A DNA stretch of 64,000 nucleotides, taken from NCBI RefSeq assembly GCF_013373865.1, contig NC_050474.1, positions 7,200,061 through 7,264,060 of the forward strand, in the 5' to 3' direction. Position numbers and translations under genes: made by a program. Shown piece by piece: positions 39,701 to 51,836 of this stretch. This stretch comes from Monomorium pharaonis (lineage: Eukaryota; Arthropoda; Insecta; Hymenoptera; Formicidae). The number at the start of each line of letters is the position of its first letter. The first letter of the stretch is position 1. The notes under the pieces were generated by a model. The model saw only the letters and a program-made list of their open reading frames with translations, was not told the origin of the DNA and did no database searches.

Positions 39701-40994
39701 AATCCTGCGTACGGTAACTAATAAAACTTGCTCCTTCATTTCCCGTTTGATTTACATAATGTCTTAAATTGTAGATTTCTCATTAACCGAGACTTGCCTT
39801 TTCATCTTGGCCGATGTTTACTCCGTTTCACCCCTTACATTTACTTCCTTAACAGAAGATTATTTCTCGCAGGGACATCCTATGTAAACACAGAAGTCTT
39901 CAGGAAAGAATACGGGCCCAATAGAGCGGGCGATGTTAATCTGTTTACACAACACGGTCCGTTGCCCTCGGTGGGCAACGAAAACAAACAAGCTCGCGTA
40001 CAGTAAAATCCGCCGAAGGAATTTTAAAGTTTGCCACCTGCAACGAAAACCCGATAGAGAGTGGCTGTCGCGTCGGGGAGGGAGGGGAGGGGGAGGGAGG
40101 AGGAGTGAATTGGAGTTCGTCGCCCATAAAATCGCTTCTCGGTGCTCTCGGGATGTCGCCGTAACTGCCGCGTACTACGTCGACGTCGGGGACAAAAGTG
40201 ATCGATCGAGCTCCGGGGGAAACTGTTTACGGGGGAAAATTGTTTAGAGTGTGACGAAAGATCGTGTAAACCGCGCCCTAGATTTCAACTGGCGTTGTGT
40301 ACGATCAATGCAACGATTGCATGGCGCGTGATGATTCTCGTTAAGCGTGCGTTTACATTTTCAATCGCGTTAATGAAGTCGCACTTAATTATCCGGATTA
40401 AGTCTCGAACAACCGTACTACATTTTACCTCGCGGCGCGCAAAATGAAAACGTTCCGTTTAACATTTTGCTTAGCGTCTCTCTCTCTCATCGAAAGAGAG
40501 CTTATGACATAATATAATTTTAAATCATAGCAAACGACCTCAAAGCTCTCTATCAGAAATTTAGTGCATATATAAATAATTGAATAGTCGGTTACTTTCG
40601 CATTATCCATGGGTGAGAAACCACTAAAGCAATTAACATATTGGAAAACTTGAACTAATAAAACAATGCTTTGCAAACTTTAACGTTAGCAAGTTGCTTC
40701 GACTAATTGCGACTTCCATTTCGCTCCCGTGACCGATAAAACTGAAACAGACGTTCAATCATTTCTACTCCCAACGCGTGCGTGTAATCCGTCGTACGTA
40801 AACGAAGACCCACCCTCTTAAGCCGGCAAAGTCAAACTGAAAATCAGAAAAAGGGGGGAATTAAATCGGCTCCCAGCGGAGAGTGAGCGCGTTATGAAAA
40901 CTTGAAGCTCGACGTTCAACGATAAAGATTCATTCGAGCCTCTCTCCACTTATTCCCTTTGCCAGTTCTTCTCCCCTGTCGTAGGCACGTGCGT

Positions 40995-41029
40995 ATGTGT
41001 GTGTATGTGTGTGTGTGTGTGTGTGTGTA
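40995..41029. repeat. (TG)n microsatellite
   Basis: TG run with TA interruptions, in the exon A-B intron. Confidence 0.9.
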
Positions 41030-41330
41030 TTTGCGCAAAGAGTGAGCCCGAATGCGAGCAACCCCCGACGGCGCGCCGAAGAGAGGAGAAAAGTCAGAGA
41101 AAAAGCCAACCCTGCCATCCAGAGCGTGTCGTTTTACATCACCGGGAGAATTGGAATCGAAGCGGCGCGGCGCGAGCGCGCGCGTCGATGTTAAAACGAT
41201 CCTATAAAGTCCCATAAAAACACCGCCACCGACGCGTATACGACGGTATACGTATTATCCTACCTCGCATACGGGTCGTAAACTCGAGTTAAACTTCAGC
41301 CTCAGATTTGCAGATGTACAAGCACGAAAC

Positions 41331-41391
<61 letters not shown>
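41331..41391. repeat. Compound (TA)n(TG)n microsatellite
   Basis: About 9 TA units pass directly into about 21 TG units. It is the longest microsatellite in the gene body. Confidence 0.95.
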
Positions 41392-41394
<3 letters not shown>

Positions 41395-42073
41395 ATCCTC
41401 CCCCGCGACGAGCGATGCTGCGCACGAGCGCGTCCATATGCAACAGAATACATCGTGTTAAGAGGATATTCTCGTTTAGAACTTTAAACAATTTATTTCT
41501 TTTTTTTATACGTGTTTTTTTTTAAGTTTCGGATTTTAAACTAAATTATAGGTATATTATAGATGAAAATAATATTAAAAATAAAATGCTAAGTCTTTTT
41601 TTCGAAATATTTTTTTTCTAAAGGTGCCCCTTCCACAAAATTTTCGTTACTGATACAGCAATCTTCATAAAAATTGACATACACGTAAATATCCCTTTAA
41701 CGATACCGTTGTCCGCTGAGATTCTCATTCGCTAATCTTCGGTTAAGTAAATCAATAATTAAATCAGCCATCTTGATTTCCAACGTGAAAACTAAATACA
41801 AGTTGTCTCAGAAGAGGAAAACTCCTGATAGTCGTGAACTGGTTTAAAAATATGTAGAAATAAAGTCCAAAAATTAAGTCCCTTGCTTTCTCCAAGAAAA
41901 TTATATTTTATCTTAACTTCTAGCGCTTGCTTATGTTTCTCTCTTGCATAATATGTATATTACTGGGAGGCTTCAAAACAACATTCTTTGTTGTAGCCCT
42001 TCCTGTTGCTAGTACACTCTCTGTATCTTTTCTCTATTGTATTGATGGCTGTTTGTACCAAGCAATAAAGTCC

Positions 42074-42106
42074 TATTATTATTATTATTACTATTATTAT
42101 TATTAT
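42074..42106. repeat. (TTA)n microsatellite
   Basis: TTA trinucleotide run with one C interruption. Confidence 0.9.
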
Positions 42107-43056
42107 AAAATATATGGCCACTGCAATTACGCCACATGAACATTATACTGCATCGAAATCGCAAATGAAAATTTACAACGTTAGTCTTTTTGACTTAATA
42201 ACATGCAAATTAATATATTTTTATAACGTATTTACGGTCTAAATATATCACTGCCGCGTTGTATTCAAGTAATTCGACGTCGAAGCGTTTCCAGCCCCGC
42301 TGCGAATAATATTAAAACGCGCGGTTACGACGCGCGCAGGGTGAAAGTTTAATAACCGTTGGTCGCCGACACGGCCGCGCTCGGCTTTCAATCTACAAGC
42401 GGATTATAATTTCTAGCCGACGCAATTTGGAATACAGGTAGAGGTAGAGGTACGCCGGGAACGCGTCCGTCGCGTCCTGCAACAGCCGCTTAATTAACGG
42501 CGCGGAAAGTAAGGGAAAAAGGAAGGCAGGGGTGAAAAAAGAAGCGACGGCGGGATGGGATACGTCGGTTATGGGATTTGGTAATGAAATTCGGTGGAGA
42601 GTTTGGCGGCTACGGTGATACATCATTCCGTCCTGCCCTGCACCCCGTTTTCGCCCTCCGTCGCGCGCTTCTCTCGAGCTTTAATGCCAACGTAGCGAAG
42701 AAAGGACGATTCTGAAACGGGTGGAAGAGGAGGAGGAGGAGGAAGCGAAGAATGAGTAGGTGGAGGGGGAGGGAGGGGGAGTGAGTGAACCGACTTCGCT
42801 AATGCCGCAATTTCGTCGTCCTTCTTCCACCGTCGACTTTTTTCCCTAATGATCACGGCTCACTTGACGGGGTGGAAAAACTTTTGGTCTTCCTCCAATA
42901 AAAGTTGGCACGTGTTCCCGCGCGACGGTGAATAAACGGTCTCGGCGATTATGGCGCCGGTTCGACGTCCGACTTGACAGAAAACTTTGTTAATACGACG
43001 GATCGATAAAGAAAGTTCCCCGACGCGCCCACACGAGCGTGTATGTGAAGGAATGT

Positions 43057-43087
43057 GGGTGTGTATGTGTGTGTGTGTGTGTGTGTG
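43057..43087. repeat. (GT)n microsatellite
   Basis: GT run with an early TA interruption, followed by a GA-rich stretch. Confidence 0.9.
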
Positions 43088-43643
43088 AGAGAAAGAAAGA
43101 GGAAGAGAAGGAACAGAGAATACATAGAATTTGATCTGTCAAAGTTATTGGAATATTATGGAAACGGATGTTGGAGATAGAAGAACCTTGATTTTGATCG
43201 ATCGCGAGATCAATTTTGCCCAACGCGAAAGAAAATTCAGAAGTTTGACACAAATATGCTTATTCCGTGAAATGTATCATCGTTGTAAGTCAAAACAAGT
43301 GTACCCATCAAATTATAAATGTTAGAGAAAGAGCACCAATTGGCATGACAGAAATCCTTAGTTCACACATTCGTGACTCCTTTTCTATCTACATTCTCAT
43401 TATGTGTCTGAATTCTGCCTACTCTTTTAGTTATACCTAACTTCTCACACGTTCATTTTGGTTACGTTGCGGAAAAACTGATTATTATAAAATATGAAGC
43501 AATATTATAAAAACTGCGACATTATTTGATAGAAGATACTTTCTAGTTTATATTTAGGTTTCAAAGTTTTATTTTTGGCTTTTAATAAATATTATCCAAA
43601 AATAAAGTGGTATACTAGTGTTGGTGATTTTTCTCTTTCTTTT

Positions 43644-43672
43644 TTAGATCTTTAAAGCACTGTAATTAGTTA
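43644..43672 (+). repeat. 29-nt direct repeat, unit 1
   Basis: TTAGATCTTTAAAGCACTGT followed by AATTAGTTA. It matches unit 2 at 43871-43899 with a single A/G difference. Confidence 0.85.
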
Positions 43673-43818
43673 CGCCCTCAAAAATCTATTCTTATACAAA
43701 ATAATTTTAATTTGGCACTACTGTGTGAAATTTTAATAAATTAATCTTTTCCCCAAAAAGAACAAAAAATGTATTTTCTCTAAAAAAGTAATGATATAAA
43801 GAAAATGCGCCAACTATA

Positions 43819-43855
43819 AAAATAGATGTTCATACGTACTAGAACATCTACTTTT
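43819..43855. repeat. Short hairpin between the 29-nt repeats
   Basis: Perfect 9-bp stem TAGATGTTC/GAACATCTA with a 10-nt loop, extended by AAAA/TTTT across a one-base bulge. It is too short for a typical pre-miRNA. Confidence 0.5.
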
Positions 43856-43870
43856 ACAAATATTAATTAT

Positions 43871-43899
43871 TTAGATCTTTAGAGCACTGTAATTAGTTA
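43871..43899 (+). repeat. 29-nt direct repeat, unit 2
   Basis: TTAGATCTTTAGAGCACTGT followed by AATTAGTTA, 227 nt after unit 1. Flanking sequence also shows weaker similarity. Confidence 0.85.
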
Positions 43900-44218
43900 T
43901 AATATGTTTATATACAATTTTTTAAATATAAACTATATACAAATACTTTCTAGAGATATTAAGTATATGTAAGAGTAATTAAACAATAAAAATAGAAGTG
44001 ACTCAACTTGTATAGAGAAGACCGAAGAACAACGTGTACACAGTGTCAAAACTATCAACTCATATCAAACTCATACGTCATAAAATAGCAACTTTCACCA
44101 CTATTATATTACTTCTTCCGCTACATTTCTTCATTATCGTGTTTACCAGTAGCGAGTTCCCCCCCGCCCTTCAATCCGGACTATAATCCGATCATTCTGG
44201 TAGCATTCGCGTCCTTAC

Positions 44219-44435
44219 CTTTTCTGGCTTTATCCGGCGACGTGGGCGAGTCGGCGTTCGCATGAATCGAGGCCGTTGTCGGGCCAGAAGATAAAGTCGA
44301 CGACGAGACCGCCGGCGTACAGGACGCAACAGGACTGGCGGCCGCGGCCGGCAGCAGAAGTTTCCTCTTATGGTTGCAGAGCTTGGTCATCTCCCGCGTC
44401 TTGCCCTGATCCGGGCTCCAAGGTCGCGTCGCAAC
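44219..44435 (-). CDS. sba: MBD5/6-like (six-banded) exon A: segment just after the MBD
   Basis: First coding exon visible in the window, 217 nt, entered in phase 0 and left in phase 1. The acceptor reads TTGTTTCAG|GTTGCG and the donor reads AAAAG|GTAAGG. It encodes 72 residues. RPWSPDQGKTREMTKLCNHK followed by RKLLL resembles the conserved LCxHKRK segment that follows the methyl-CpG-binding-like domain in vertebrate MBD5 and MBD6 (recalled, not aligned). The rest is a low-complexity Ala/Ser/Thr/Pro linker ending SPTSPDKARK. The MBD core (GW..., CKCGLECP-like) is not in this exon and must lie upstream on the minus strand. In the family the MBD contacts the PR-DUB deubiquitinase complex rather than methyl-CpG. 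Confidence in the exon is high because its phase fits the next exon, splitting an Asp codon G|AT. The orthologue assignment rests on this motif plus the PWWP and C-terminal exons. Confidence 0.87.
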
Positions 44436-44610
44436 CTGAAACAAGAACGTTGCACGCCACTTGTTATTCGCCTGATCGTATCGCAGCCGGCGTGATGGGG
44501 CTAACGAGCTAACTTCGAATCATTTCGAACACATGACGAAAGCCGTCTCGTCGAGCGTCTCTCAAAGTTTCGATAGTCTCTCTCTCGAGACTTTGGGACG
44601 ACGTCGGTTT

Positions 44611-44936
44611 AGAGTTTCCCGAACTTACTGTGTGGATCGCAATCCAGTTTTTTAAACGGCACACATATTCATACCACTTTAATCCTTTTACTTTTGAAGA
44701 AAATTTTTTTGTTACAATTTACGAATCCATTTCCCAAAATAAAGTAGAAGTTTCGAGAATTTGCTTACCCTCTATTTTTATTGATAAGTATTGATTAATA
44801 TTTTTGACGCGTCAAAGCAAATTATTTTCACACGCAAAAGAGTTTAATAATCGCAGTTCGATTCAAATTTGGTTTCGTTTCCTATGTCATCGCTAAAAAA
44901 AAAAATCTCTCGCGACTCACACTTTGGGAATTCCTG
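44611..44936 (+). mobile_element. hAT-like non-autonomous element, copy 1 (diverged)
   Basis: Begins AGAGTTTCCCGAACTTACTG with TGTGGATCGC and ends CGCGACTCACACTTTGGGAA with TTCCTG. The reverse complement of the end (CAGGAATTCCCAAAGTGTGA) resembles the start. It aligns end to end with 51510-51836 at nearly the same length (326 against 327 nt). CAGxxxTTCCCAAA-type ends with GTCGCGA next to them are typical of hAT MITEs. No 8-bp duplication could be confirmed. Confidence 0.5.
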
Positions 44937-45185
44937 ACCCAGGACCTTGTATCTCTTACGGGGATCAAAGGAATCCTCGACAAAAACTGTTTGCCAAAAG
45001 AGCATTTTCATCGGTCAACCTATTTTCGTCGAGAGTCTGACCGACCGACGCGCGGAATGTGACTCTCATGAATATGCGTATCCCGCATAAAATAAAGATA
45101 ATTTCCTTTGTCTCTGTCGTATCGGATCGCCATAATTGGCGAATATCGACGGTGAGAAGCGGCCACACGGCGCGCGAGGCGAGGG

Positions 45186-45207
45186 GAGAGAGAGAGAGAG
45201 AGAGAGA
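45186..45207. repeat. (GA)n microsatellite
   Basis: GA run of about 11 units. Confidence 0.9.
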
Positions 45208-48200
45208 AAGAAAGGGAGGCCCGAGGGAGACGGTGGCCCCGGACGGACGATACTCATGAATCTCATGATCGATGCGCGATGCTGCGGAGAGCGGAGTTAA
45301 AACGCGCCCGAGTTGGAAGGCCGCAGGCCGATGCCCGTAATGGCCGTGCGCGCGGGCCTCGTCGTGTTACTTGTCAGCTCGGGAGACGTTCCGCAGCAAT
45401 TTACGGCCGCAAACACGATGCCATTACCAGCGTGTCGTAAATAAGATGATACCGCTTGATATATAAGAAGTATCTGTAAAGCGCGCCGCGCGAAATGTTA
45501 ATCGTCGCGGCCGTTTTTCCGACGGTCATCGCGACGCTCGCACTGGCGATCGGCAGTATAATTGCTGGCGGCACAACGGAAAGAGGGGCGGGGGGAGCAT
45601 CGCACGGAAAAAAAAGTCTGGGTCTTTAAATTTTAAGCAAAGCTTTAGGTATTTTCAAGATGAATTTTAAGATTTTGATTTTTTCGATTTTGATCGATTC
45701 TTTATCTATAATATTTAAGAAAGTAAACTTTTTTAAAGATTCATTGACACGCTTTCAAATTTCTAAAACGAACGTCTGTACTTTGTTTTAGAAGAAGGAG
45801 CGTAATATGAATTAATTGCACATCTAATTAAAGATAAATCCTGCGCGCTTTTATTATGCATTTTCACCAATTTAATCAATTTAATACTTTGACGTTGCTA
45901 TTCTCTCATAATCGGATTACCGGCTATGTAATAATTTCTCTTTAAAATTATAATATTTACTGTTTACCGTGACATTAACAACTTTTCAAAAGGTTTGCTC
46001 GTTAAATTTACACGAATTAATGAAAGTCATTTTAAATGATCCGTAATTAGGACCGGCGCTTTATTCGATGTTACGCGCAGAGCGGTTCGAACGCTTACAG
46101 ACGCGAATCGTCGAGTCCTGCACGCGAATTTGTCACGTGCAGAGAGAGAGAGGGAGAGAGGGAGGGGGGAGAACCTCTGGTGGGTTAATTAAGAACGAGC
46201 CGAATATGGCGCGGGATTATATTATACGTACACACACGCGCGACGCGTCGGCCTTGCATCGTCGGGTTCCCCGACGACGAGTCGCCGCGCCGATGTAATG
46301 ACGTACGCACACCGGTGGTTAACTCAATCAGAACGTGTTTTCTCCGACTGGTCTATTATTCATTCCCCTTCCAGCGGCCCGCTCATCAACGATGATCACT
46401 TTACCGGCTAATCACGCCCACTCCGCGCCCCGCGATCCCGAGGAGAGAGAGAGAGATGGGTGAAACCTGCGTCGCGACCCATCTCGGAAATGTTGTTGCG
46501 AATCAAAGATATTGTCGCGACAAGCACATAGGCACGGACGAATTGAGGATTATAATTTACGAATCGATTGTGGCTACCGCGAGATCAAAGAGATTTTTTT
46601 TTATCAAGAAGGCGCATAGCGATGGCCATGGTATCCAAGATTTTTTTCAGAGTAAGGTTTATCAATTCTGTTATCAACTTTTTACTAAATATAAATGTTG
46701 AATATTTGAAATCAATGCTATCCAACATTTTGTTTTGGGATTGAAATCAAAATCTGTGTACCTGAGTTTGAACGAAAAAAAATATTAGATTTTGTAAATC
46801 ATAATTTTTATTTCCTTCTTGAAGAAAATTTAAAGGAAATTCAATTATAAGAAACGAAATTTAGTTCTTTAATATTATTGCTATTGTTATTGTTAAATAC
46901 AAAATATTTGTGATCATTTTTTCTAGAAGAAAAACTTTTTAAATTCAGATAAAAATACAAAAAAAAAGCTTTCTATAAGAAAAACATTGTCAATTATAAT
47001 TAAAAATGTGATATTAAATTTTAATATATTTAAAAACGGAATAAGTGAGACCAAAGAAGATTACTTAACAAAATTCACATAAATTAAAGAATTATACAAT
47101 TTTTCTCCGTAGCGATTTAATACATCTTCAATATTTTATGACAAAGAATTGACTCAGAGTCAAAATTTGTTCTTTTTTTTCCATTAAAAAAAATAAACAA
47201 ATAAATAGAAAATTTCAAAGATTTGACACCCTTTCCTCGAACACGCCCATAATAGTGACGTTCACTTGAAAGATGAATCTTTTAAGGTCGTAAGTGAGAT
47301 ATATAAAATGTTATCGAGTAACCGCAAATGTGCACACGCGATACGTACGAGAGCAGTCGAAAATTAAGTTCCTTCCTCAACACGCAGTCATTCTTCTCAA
47401 AACGAAACCGCTACAGCAGACATACGTATATCGCACGCGAAAACTCTCCTTTTTTTCTCCTTTTTATTCGCGCAATGACAACGATGCCATTGCCTTCGAG
47501 CGTGCTGTTGCGGTTTCGTCATACGATTGTGTATACGTGCGCGAGGCATGTACGCAAGGTGTTTGCATCACTATCTAAATAATCCTCGTCACCGAGAGAG
47601 CTGCATATACACGCAGCCGCCACCGCCGCCGCTTTCCACGGCATTATTTCCCGTCACACACGCCGCCCGTTGCACGCAAGGTAATCACGACTGGCGGCGG
47701 AAACCGCGATTTAATCCTTTTTCTCGGACGCAAAATGAGACGCCGTACTGCGACAGAAACGACTTTAATACGATAGCTTTTACCCGTTCCCTTGTGTCCC
47801 GATGAACGTAGCGGGAGAAAGAGTTCCTCCCCCCCTCCCTCTCTCTCTCTCTTTCATTCTCCCTCCTTCTTGATTAGACGATCTTGAAAGGGAAAATAAA
47901 CCGCGCGTTATGCGCTGGCGTTGTAATTACCACGCCAAACGAGCCAGCCCGTACACACGCAGTGTTCTCCACCGGTTTTACATAAAATTATTTTATATAA
48001 TAGGTTACTGTGTACCGCATATAATTGCGCGGGCTGTATTACGTCAGGAGAGAACGAAATTAATACTGCGAACTCTCCTGGAAACTGTCCGGAAACAGAT
48101 GCGTCCGCGATAAACATTTATTGTTTTTTCTTCTTTTCGCGTGGCCAAGCGCGCGAAAGGTAAAGTGCAACGGGATTATATTGTGAAGCGCTAGTGTCAT

Positions 48201-48339
48201 TATGGTTTTCTCACATACGTACGGCGGCGGTTCTAATTGCAAGAACCGTCCCCGATCAAATTTAATAGTAATGGAGGAAGGGACAGAAACGCGCCAGTTA
48301 GAGACGCGATAAACCCGTACGATATCGGAGGATATTTAA

Positions 48340-48885
48340 GGATGTATCGGACTAAAGTTCAGAATGGCACAAAGTTGTCAGAAATTTGTAAAATTGTTCT
48401 TTTGGTTTCCCTAATGTACTGCAAAAAATTGAAAACGCATCCACCAAACGGTTGCTGAGTTATAACTATTTTAATTTTCACTGATTTTACATGGTATCCT
48501 TTTCTATCTTATGGAAAAAGACGATCTTGACGGATGGAACAGCTAAAAAAATATAGAAGAAATAGTACCAGTGTTTTGAATTTTTTTGTACATCTAGTAT
48601 ATGAATAGATGAAAATATCTGCCAAGTTTCAATTGCCTTCACAACACCGTTTTAAAGAAATAAAATATAACTTGAGACAATTGTGCGTTTTCACTGTCAA
48701 AGGTTTAAACTCATAAGTGAAAAAAAATCGCAAATACGTGAAAAATGCCTTTGTAAGAGTAAAAATAAGACTCCAACTATCGTTCAAGTTTCTTACATCT
48801 AGATTTACTGTGCGTTAGGCGTAGATATTTAAGTATTTCAAATTTCATGCACCTTTGTCTAAGATTGTATGTCCAATATACATCC
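48340..48885. mobile_element. 546-bp TTAA-flanked inverted-repeat element
   Basis: TTAA stands on both sides (48336-48339 and 48886-48889). The left end reads GGATGTATCGGAC and the reverse complement of the right end reads GGATGTATATTGGAC. The interior is AT-rich and non-coding, unlike the GC-rich DNA around it. TTAA target sites are used by piggyBac-type transposases, but the terminal sequence is not the usual CCC start, so the superfamily is uncertain. Confidence 0.6.
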
Positions 48886-49884
48886 TTAAACCTTTCTCGT
48901 TTACCAGCGCCAAGGTGGTGCGCGTGCATTAATAATTATCCGCGCGAGACAAGTCGCGGGGACACAATCCGGGATGCTCCGACATCGTAAATCGATGCGC
49001 GTAAAGCCGCCCCCCTCGCGGAGGGTGTACCCGTTCCACGCGCGATCTCTCTCCGCGAGACGTTTTACCTCGGGAGAGAGGTAAATCATCGAGTTGCCAC
49101 CACGTATATACCGACGTCCACCCGGATCTCGGGGCCCCAATCAATCTCCGCGCGCTCTATTCCTCTCCTTCTCTCTCTCTCTCCCTCTTCAACTCGCGCA
49201 GACCTCGAGGTCGTTAAATTAAATTTATGCCTGCCTCCCCCCCTGATCCCCTCGTCCCCTTCCCCACGCGCGCGAACACTCTCGCACGCCTGCGGAATAT
49301 CGCGTTTATCGTTCACCGCGCGACATTACACCGAATTAACGTAACAAGGCTATTAGTCCGCGATTTTACGACTTTAATTGTGACAGCGGGGACCAACGGC
49401 GCTGCGGCTCGTCGTCGTTCCCCGAGTCCCACAAATTGGCTCTCGAGACAATCGCGCGCGCGCGGCCCCATGCTGCGCCGCCGCCGTCGTACGTAACTGT
49501 CAACCGCGGATAATTAAACTCGCGTTTACGTATACGCGTATACGTACGTGAATGTACGATTGTTCGCGGGGAGCGACGTACGTTTTCCCAGGGAAACGTC
49601 GGCCCGCCGCGATCCGCGGGCGGATGGACGACCGCGGTCTCTCTCGGGGTAACAAGTGGCGGGCCATTCGTTACGGGCGGGCGCGACACGTGCAACAATG
49701 TCTCTAGCTAAACGCCGAACTAGATGTTGCTACAATTGAATGAAACGGCGAACGCCGCGTCGTTACGTAAAGTCGCAGCCGTTTAAAGCGAGGCCGAATC
49801 AATTATCGGAATCTCCCACACAATTGTTCGCGCGGTTATTATGAATTTCCTGCGCAATAATGTGAAATAAAACCGTTAAACTAA

Positions 49885-49908
49885 ACACACACACACACAC
49901 ACACACAC
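49885..49908. repeat. (AC)n microsatellite
   Basis: AC run of 12 units. Confidence 0.9.
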
Positions 49909-51509
49909 ATACGGTAATTCGATTACGTGCGCGTCACCTCCCAAGTGTGCGGCCATCGTTTGCGCTTATCGCAAGCGAATTTGTAATAAATTGTAACAAT
50001 ATTATTAATAAAACTCGAATGTTTCACGCGCGGCGCAATCGATTTAACTATAATTTTTGGATAATTGATTTTAAACCGACTTTCGCGTTACGACATTGTG
50101 CAGCTTTATCATTTTGCGGGAATATAAAATTTTAGAGAGAGAGAGAGAGAGATTTGCGTTATTAAACTCCGCCACTATTAAAAGTCTCGCGTCAAAGCCG
50201 GGAATATGGATCGGCAATGAGCGTTTGTCGACGTCAATGCGAATATCTAATTTACGATCGACGACGACGCTATGTTCCCGCATTAATATCGCCATTATTG
50301 AACCCGAGCGATTGTCGAGCGTAATGAAAGGTGCCCCGCGCGCGTCTAACAATCGTCCACAAAGAGCATTTGGCGCTCGCCGCGTTACAACGCGCCGGCA
50401 ATTGCGAAACGAGATGCAACGACGCGCAATTAATTTACCGAATTTCGAAATTGCACGCGCGCCGAAGAATATAACAACGAGCGAGGACTTTCCACTTTGC
50501 CGAGCATTGTCGGTTTAACATTGGGAAAAAAAAAGTGAATTTCATTTTTCGGCCCCTCGATATTCGCAAGGGTCCGAATTATTCGGACTTTCGGATTCGA
50601 CTATTTTCAAGGAGAAATAAAACGGACTGGTGCCCGCGCTTTTAAGTTAACGAATCGATTAATCGGCGAGACTGAAAATAGACTCGCGCGCGAGTGTACG
50701 AGGTGTCTCGGGGATATTTAGGTCACTAGACATCAGGCAGGTAATTAATTCATTAATTAGTAACTCTTCAACCGGTAATTGCGTGCCCGCCTCCATTTCT
50801 CACAAAAGGTGCTTACCTTGATTACGACGACACGTGTACAGAAATAAGTGCGTGTACGTGTGCACTCGCTCCCGAATATTCAATTAATCCCTTAATGAAC
50901 GACAATTACAGTCTCTGTCGCGGCGCTACACGCACAACGCGCTCTCATCTTATTATACATCACGGCGGCGGACCCGGCGGCTGCAGAGAGAAAGAGAGAG
51001 ACAGAGAGAGAGATAATAAAATCGGAAATGCCCGCGCATCACGGCGCAAACTCGATGAGCTGTGACAATTTCAGAGGTCAATCGTCAGCGATGACGTGGG
51101 CGTCACGAGATGATCCGCAGAGAGGGGAAAAAGAAGCGCCGATCATCATCCACGCTCGGTAATCATCCATCGATGATCATCTGGTTGGCGGGATACCGAT
51201 TCATCACGCGATAAGTCACTCGCGTAGGATGCGGGTCCCCCACGGTGGGAAGGAACGCTTTTATGCCAACGCTCCGCTCGCAGGGAACGAAAGGGAGCGC
51301 GTGCTACGTGACGCTCGCTTAATTACCACTCGTTCATGAACGAGTGACCCGAAAGACCGTGCTTCTCCATTACTGCCTGTCGCTCGAGGCAACACGATGA
51401 AAATAAACGTGACAACGTAACAAAATAATTCACAATCAGTAGACCTAGTTGCAATCTGGACGCAACGGCGGGATCACGACGGGAAATATTAGACCAGGGG
51501 GGGAGGGGG

Positions 51510-51836
51510 AGAGTTTCCTAAACTTTTGTGTGGATCTGAGTTTAGAGATTGTGAAAAAGCGGGGAGAGAAAGAGTAAATTAATTTATATATTTATTTACG
51601 CCGCTTTTAATTCTCCGACATTATAATTTTTTTTATCAAATACAATTCGTTATTTCTCTCAAAGTATGAGGTTTGAGGAATACGCTTATTTTCTATTCTA
51701 CTTCTATCGATAATATTTCTGACGTCGCATCGAAGCGAACGTCATCTTTACGTTAGAGGTTCGAAAGTTTATTTGATTTCGTTTCCTGCCGTAGGTGAAA
51801 AATGATTCGCGACCCTTTGTACTTTGGGAATCCTTG
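51510..51836 (+). mobile_element. hAT-like non-autonomous element, copy 2 (diverged)
   Basis: Begins AGAGTTTCCTAAACTTTTGT with GTGGATC and ends TTCGCGACCCTTTGTACTTT with GGGAATCCTTG. It shares several blocks with copy 1 in the same order and orientation, including GTGTGGATC, AATATTTxTGACG and ATTTCGTTTCCT. No open frame of note. Confidence 0.5.

Larger units (their letters stand above)
36736..44218 (-). other. Large intron between exons A and B
   Basis: 7.5 kb without a convincing exon. It contains an AT-rich stretch (about 37.2-37.8 kb), a GC- and pyrimidine-rich stretch (about 38.8-40.3 kb), GT/AT microsatellites, a TTA repeat and the duplicated 29-nt block near 43.6-43.9 kb. Its two ends match splice consensus (GTAAGG and GTGCGCAG). 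Confidence 0.7.

Noticed and set aside
41331..41391. Alternating TA/TG tract as a regulatory or Z-DNA element
   Set aside because: Ordinary compound microsatellite. No evidence beyond composition.
50805..50835. Strong minus-strand splice donor AAG|GTAAGC as a possible upstream exon
   Set aside because: No open reading frame resembling the MBD precedes it. It was kept only as a possible non-coding exon note.
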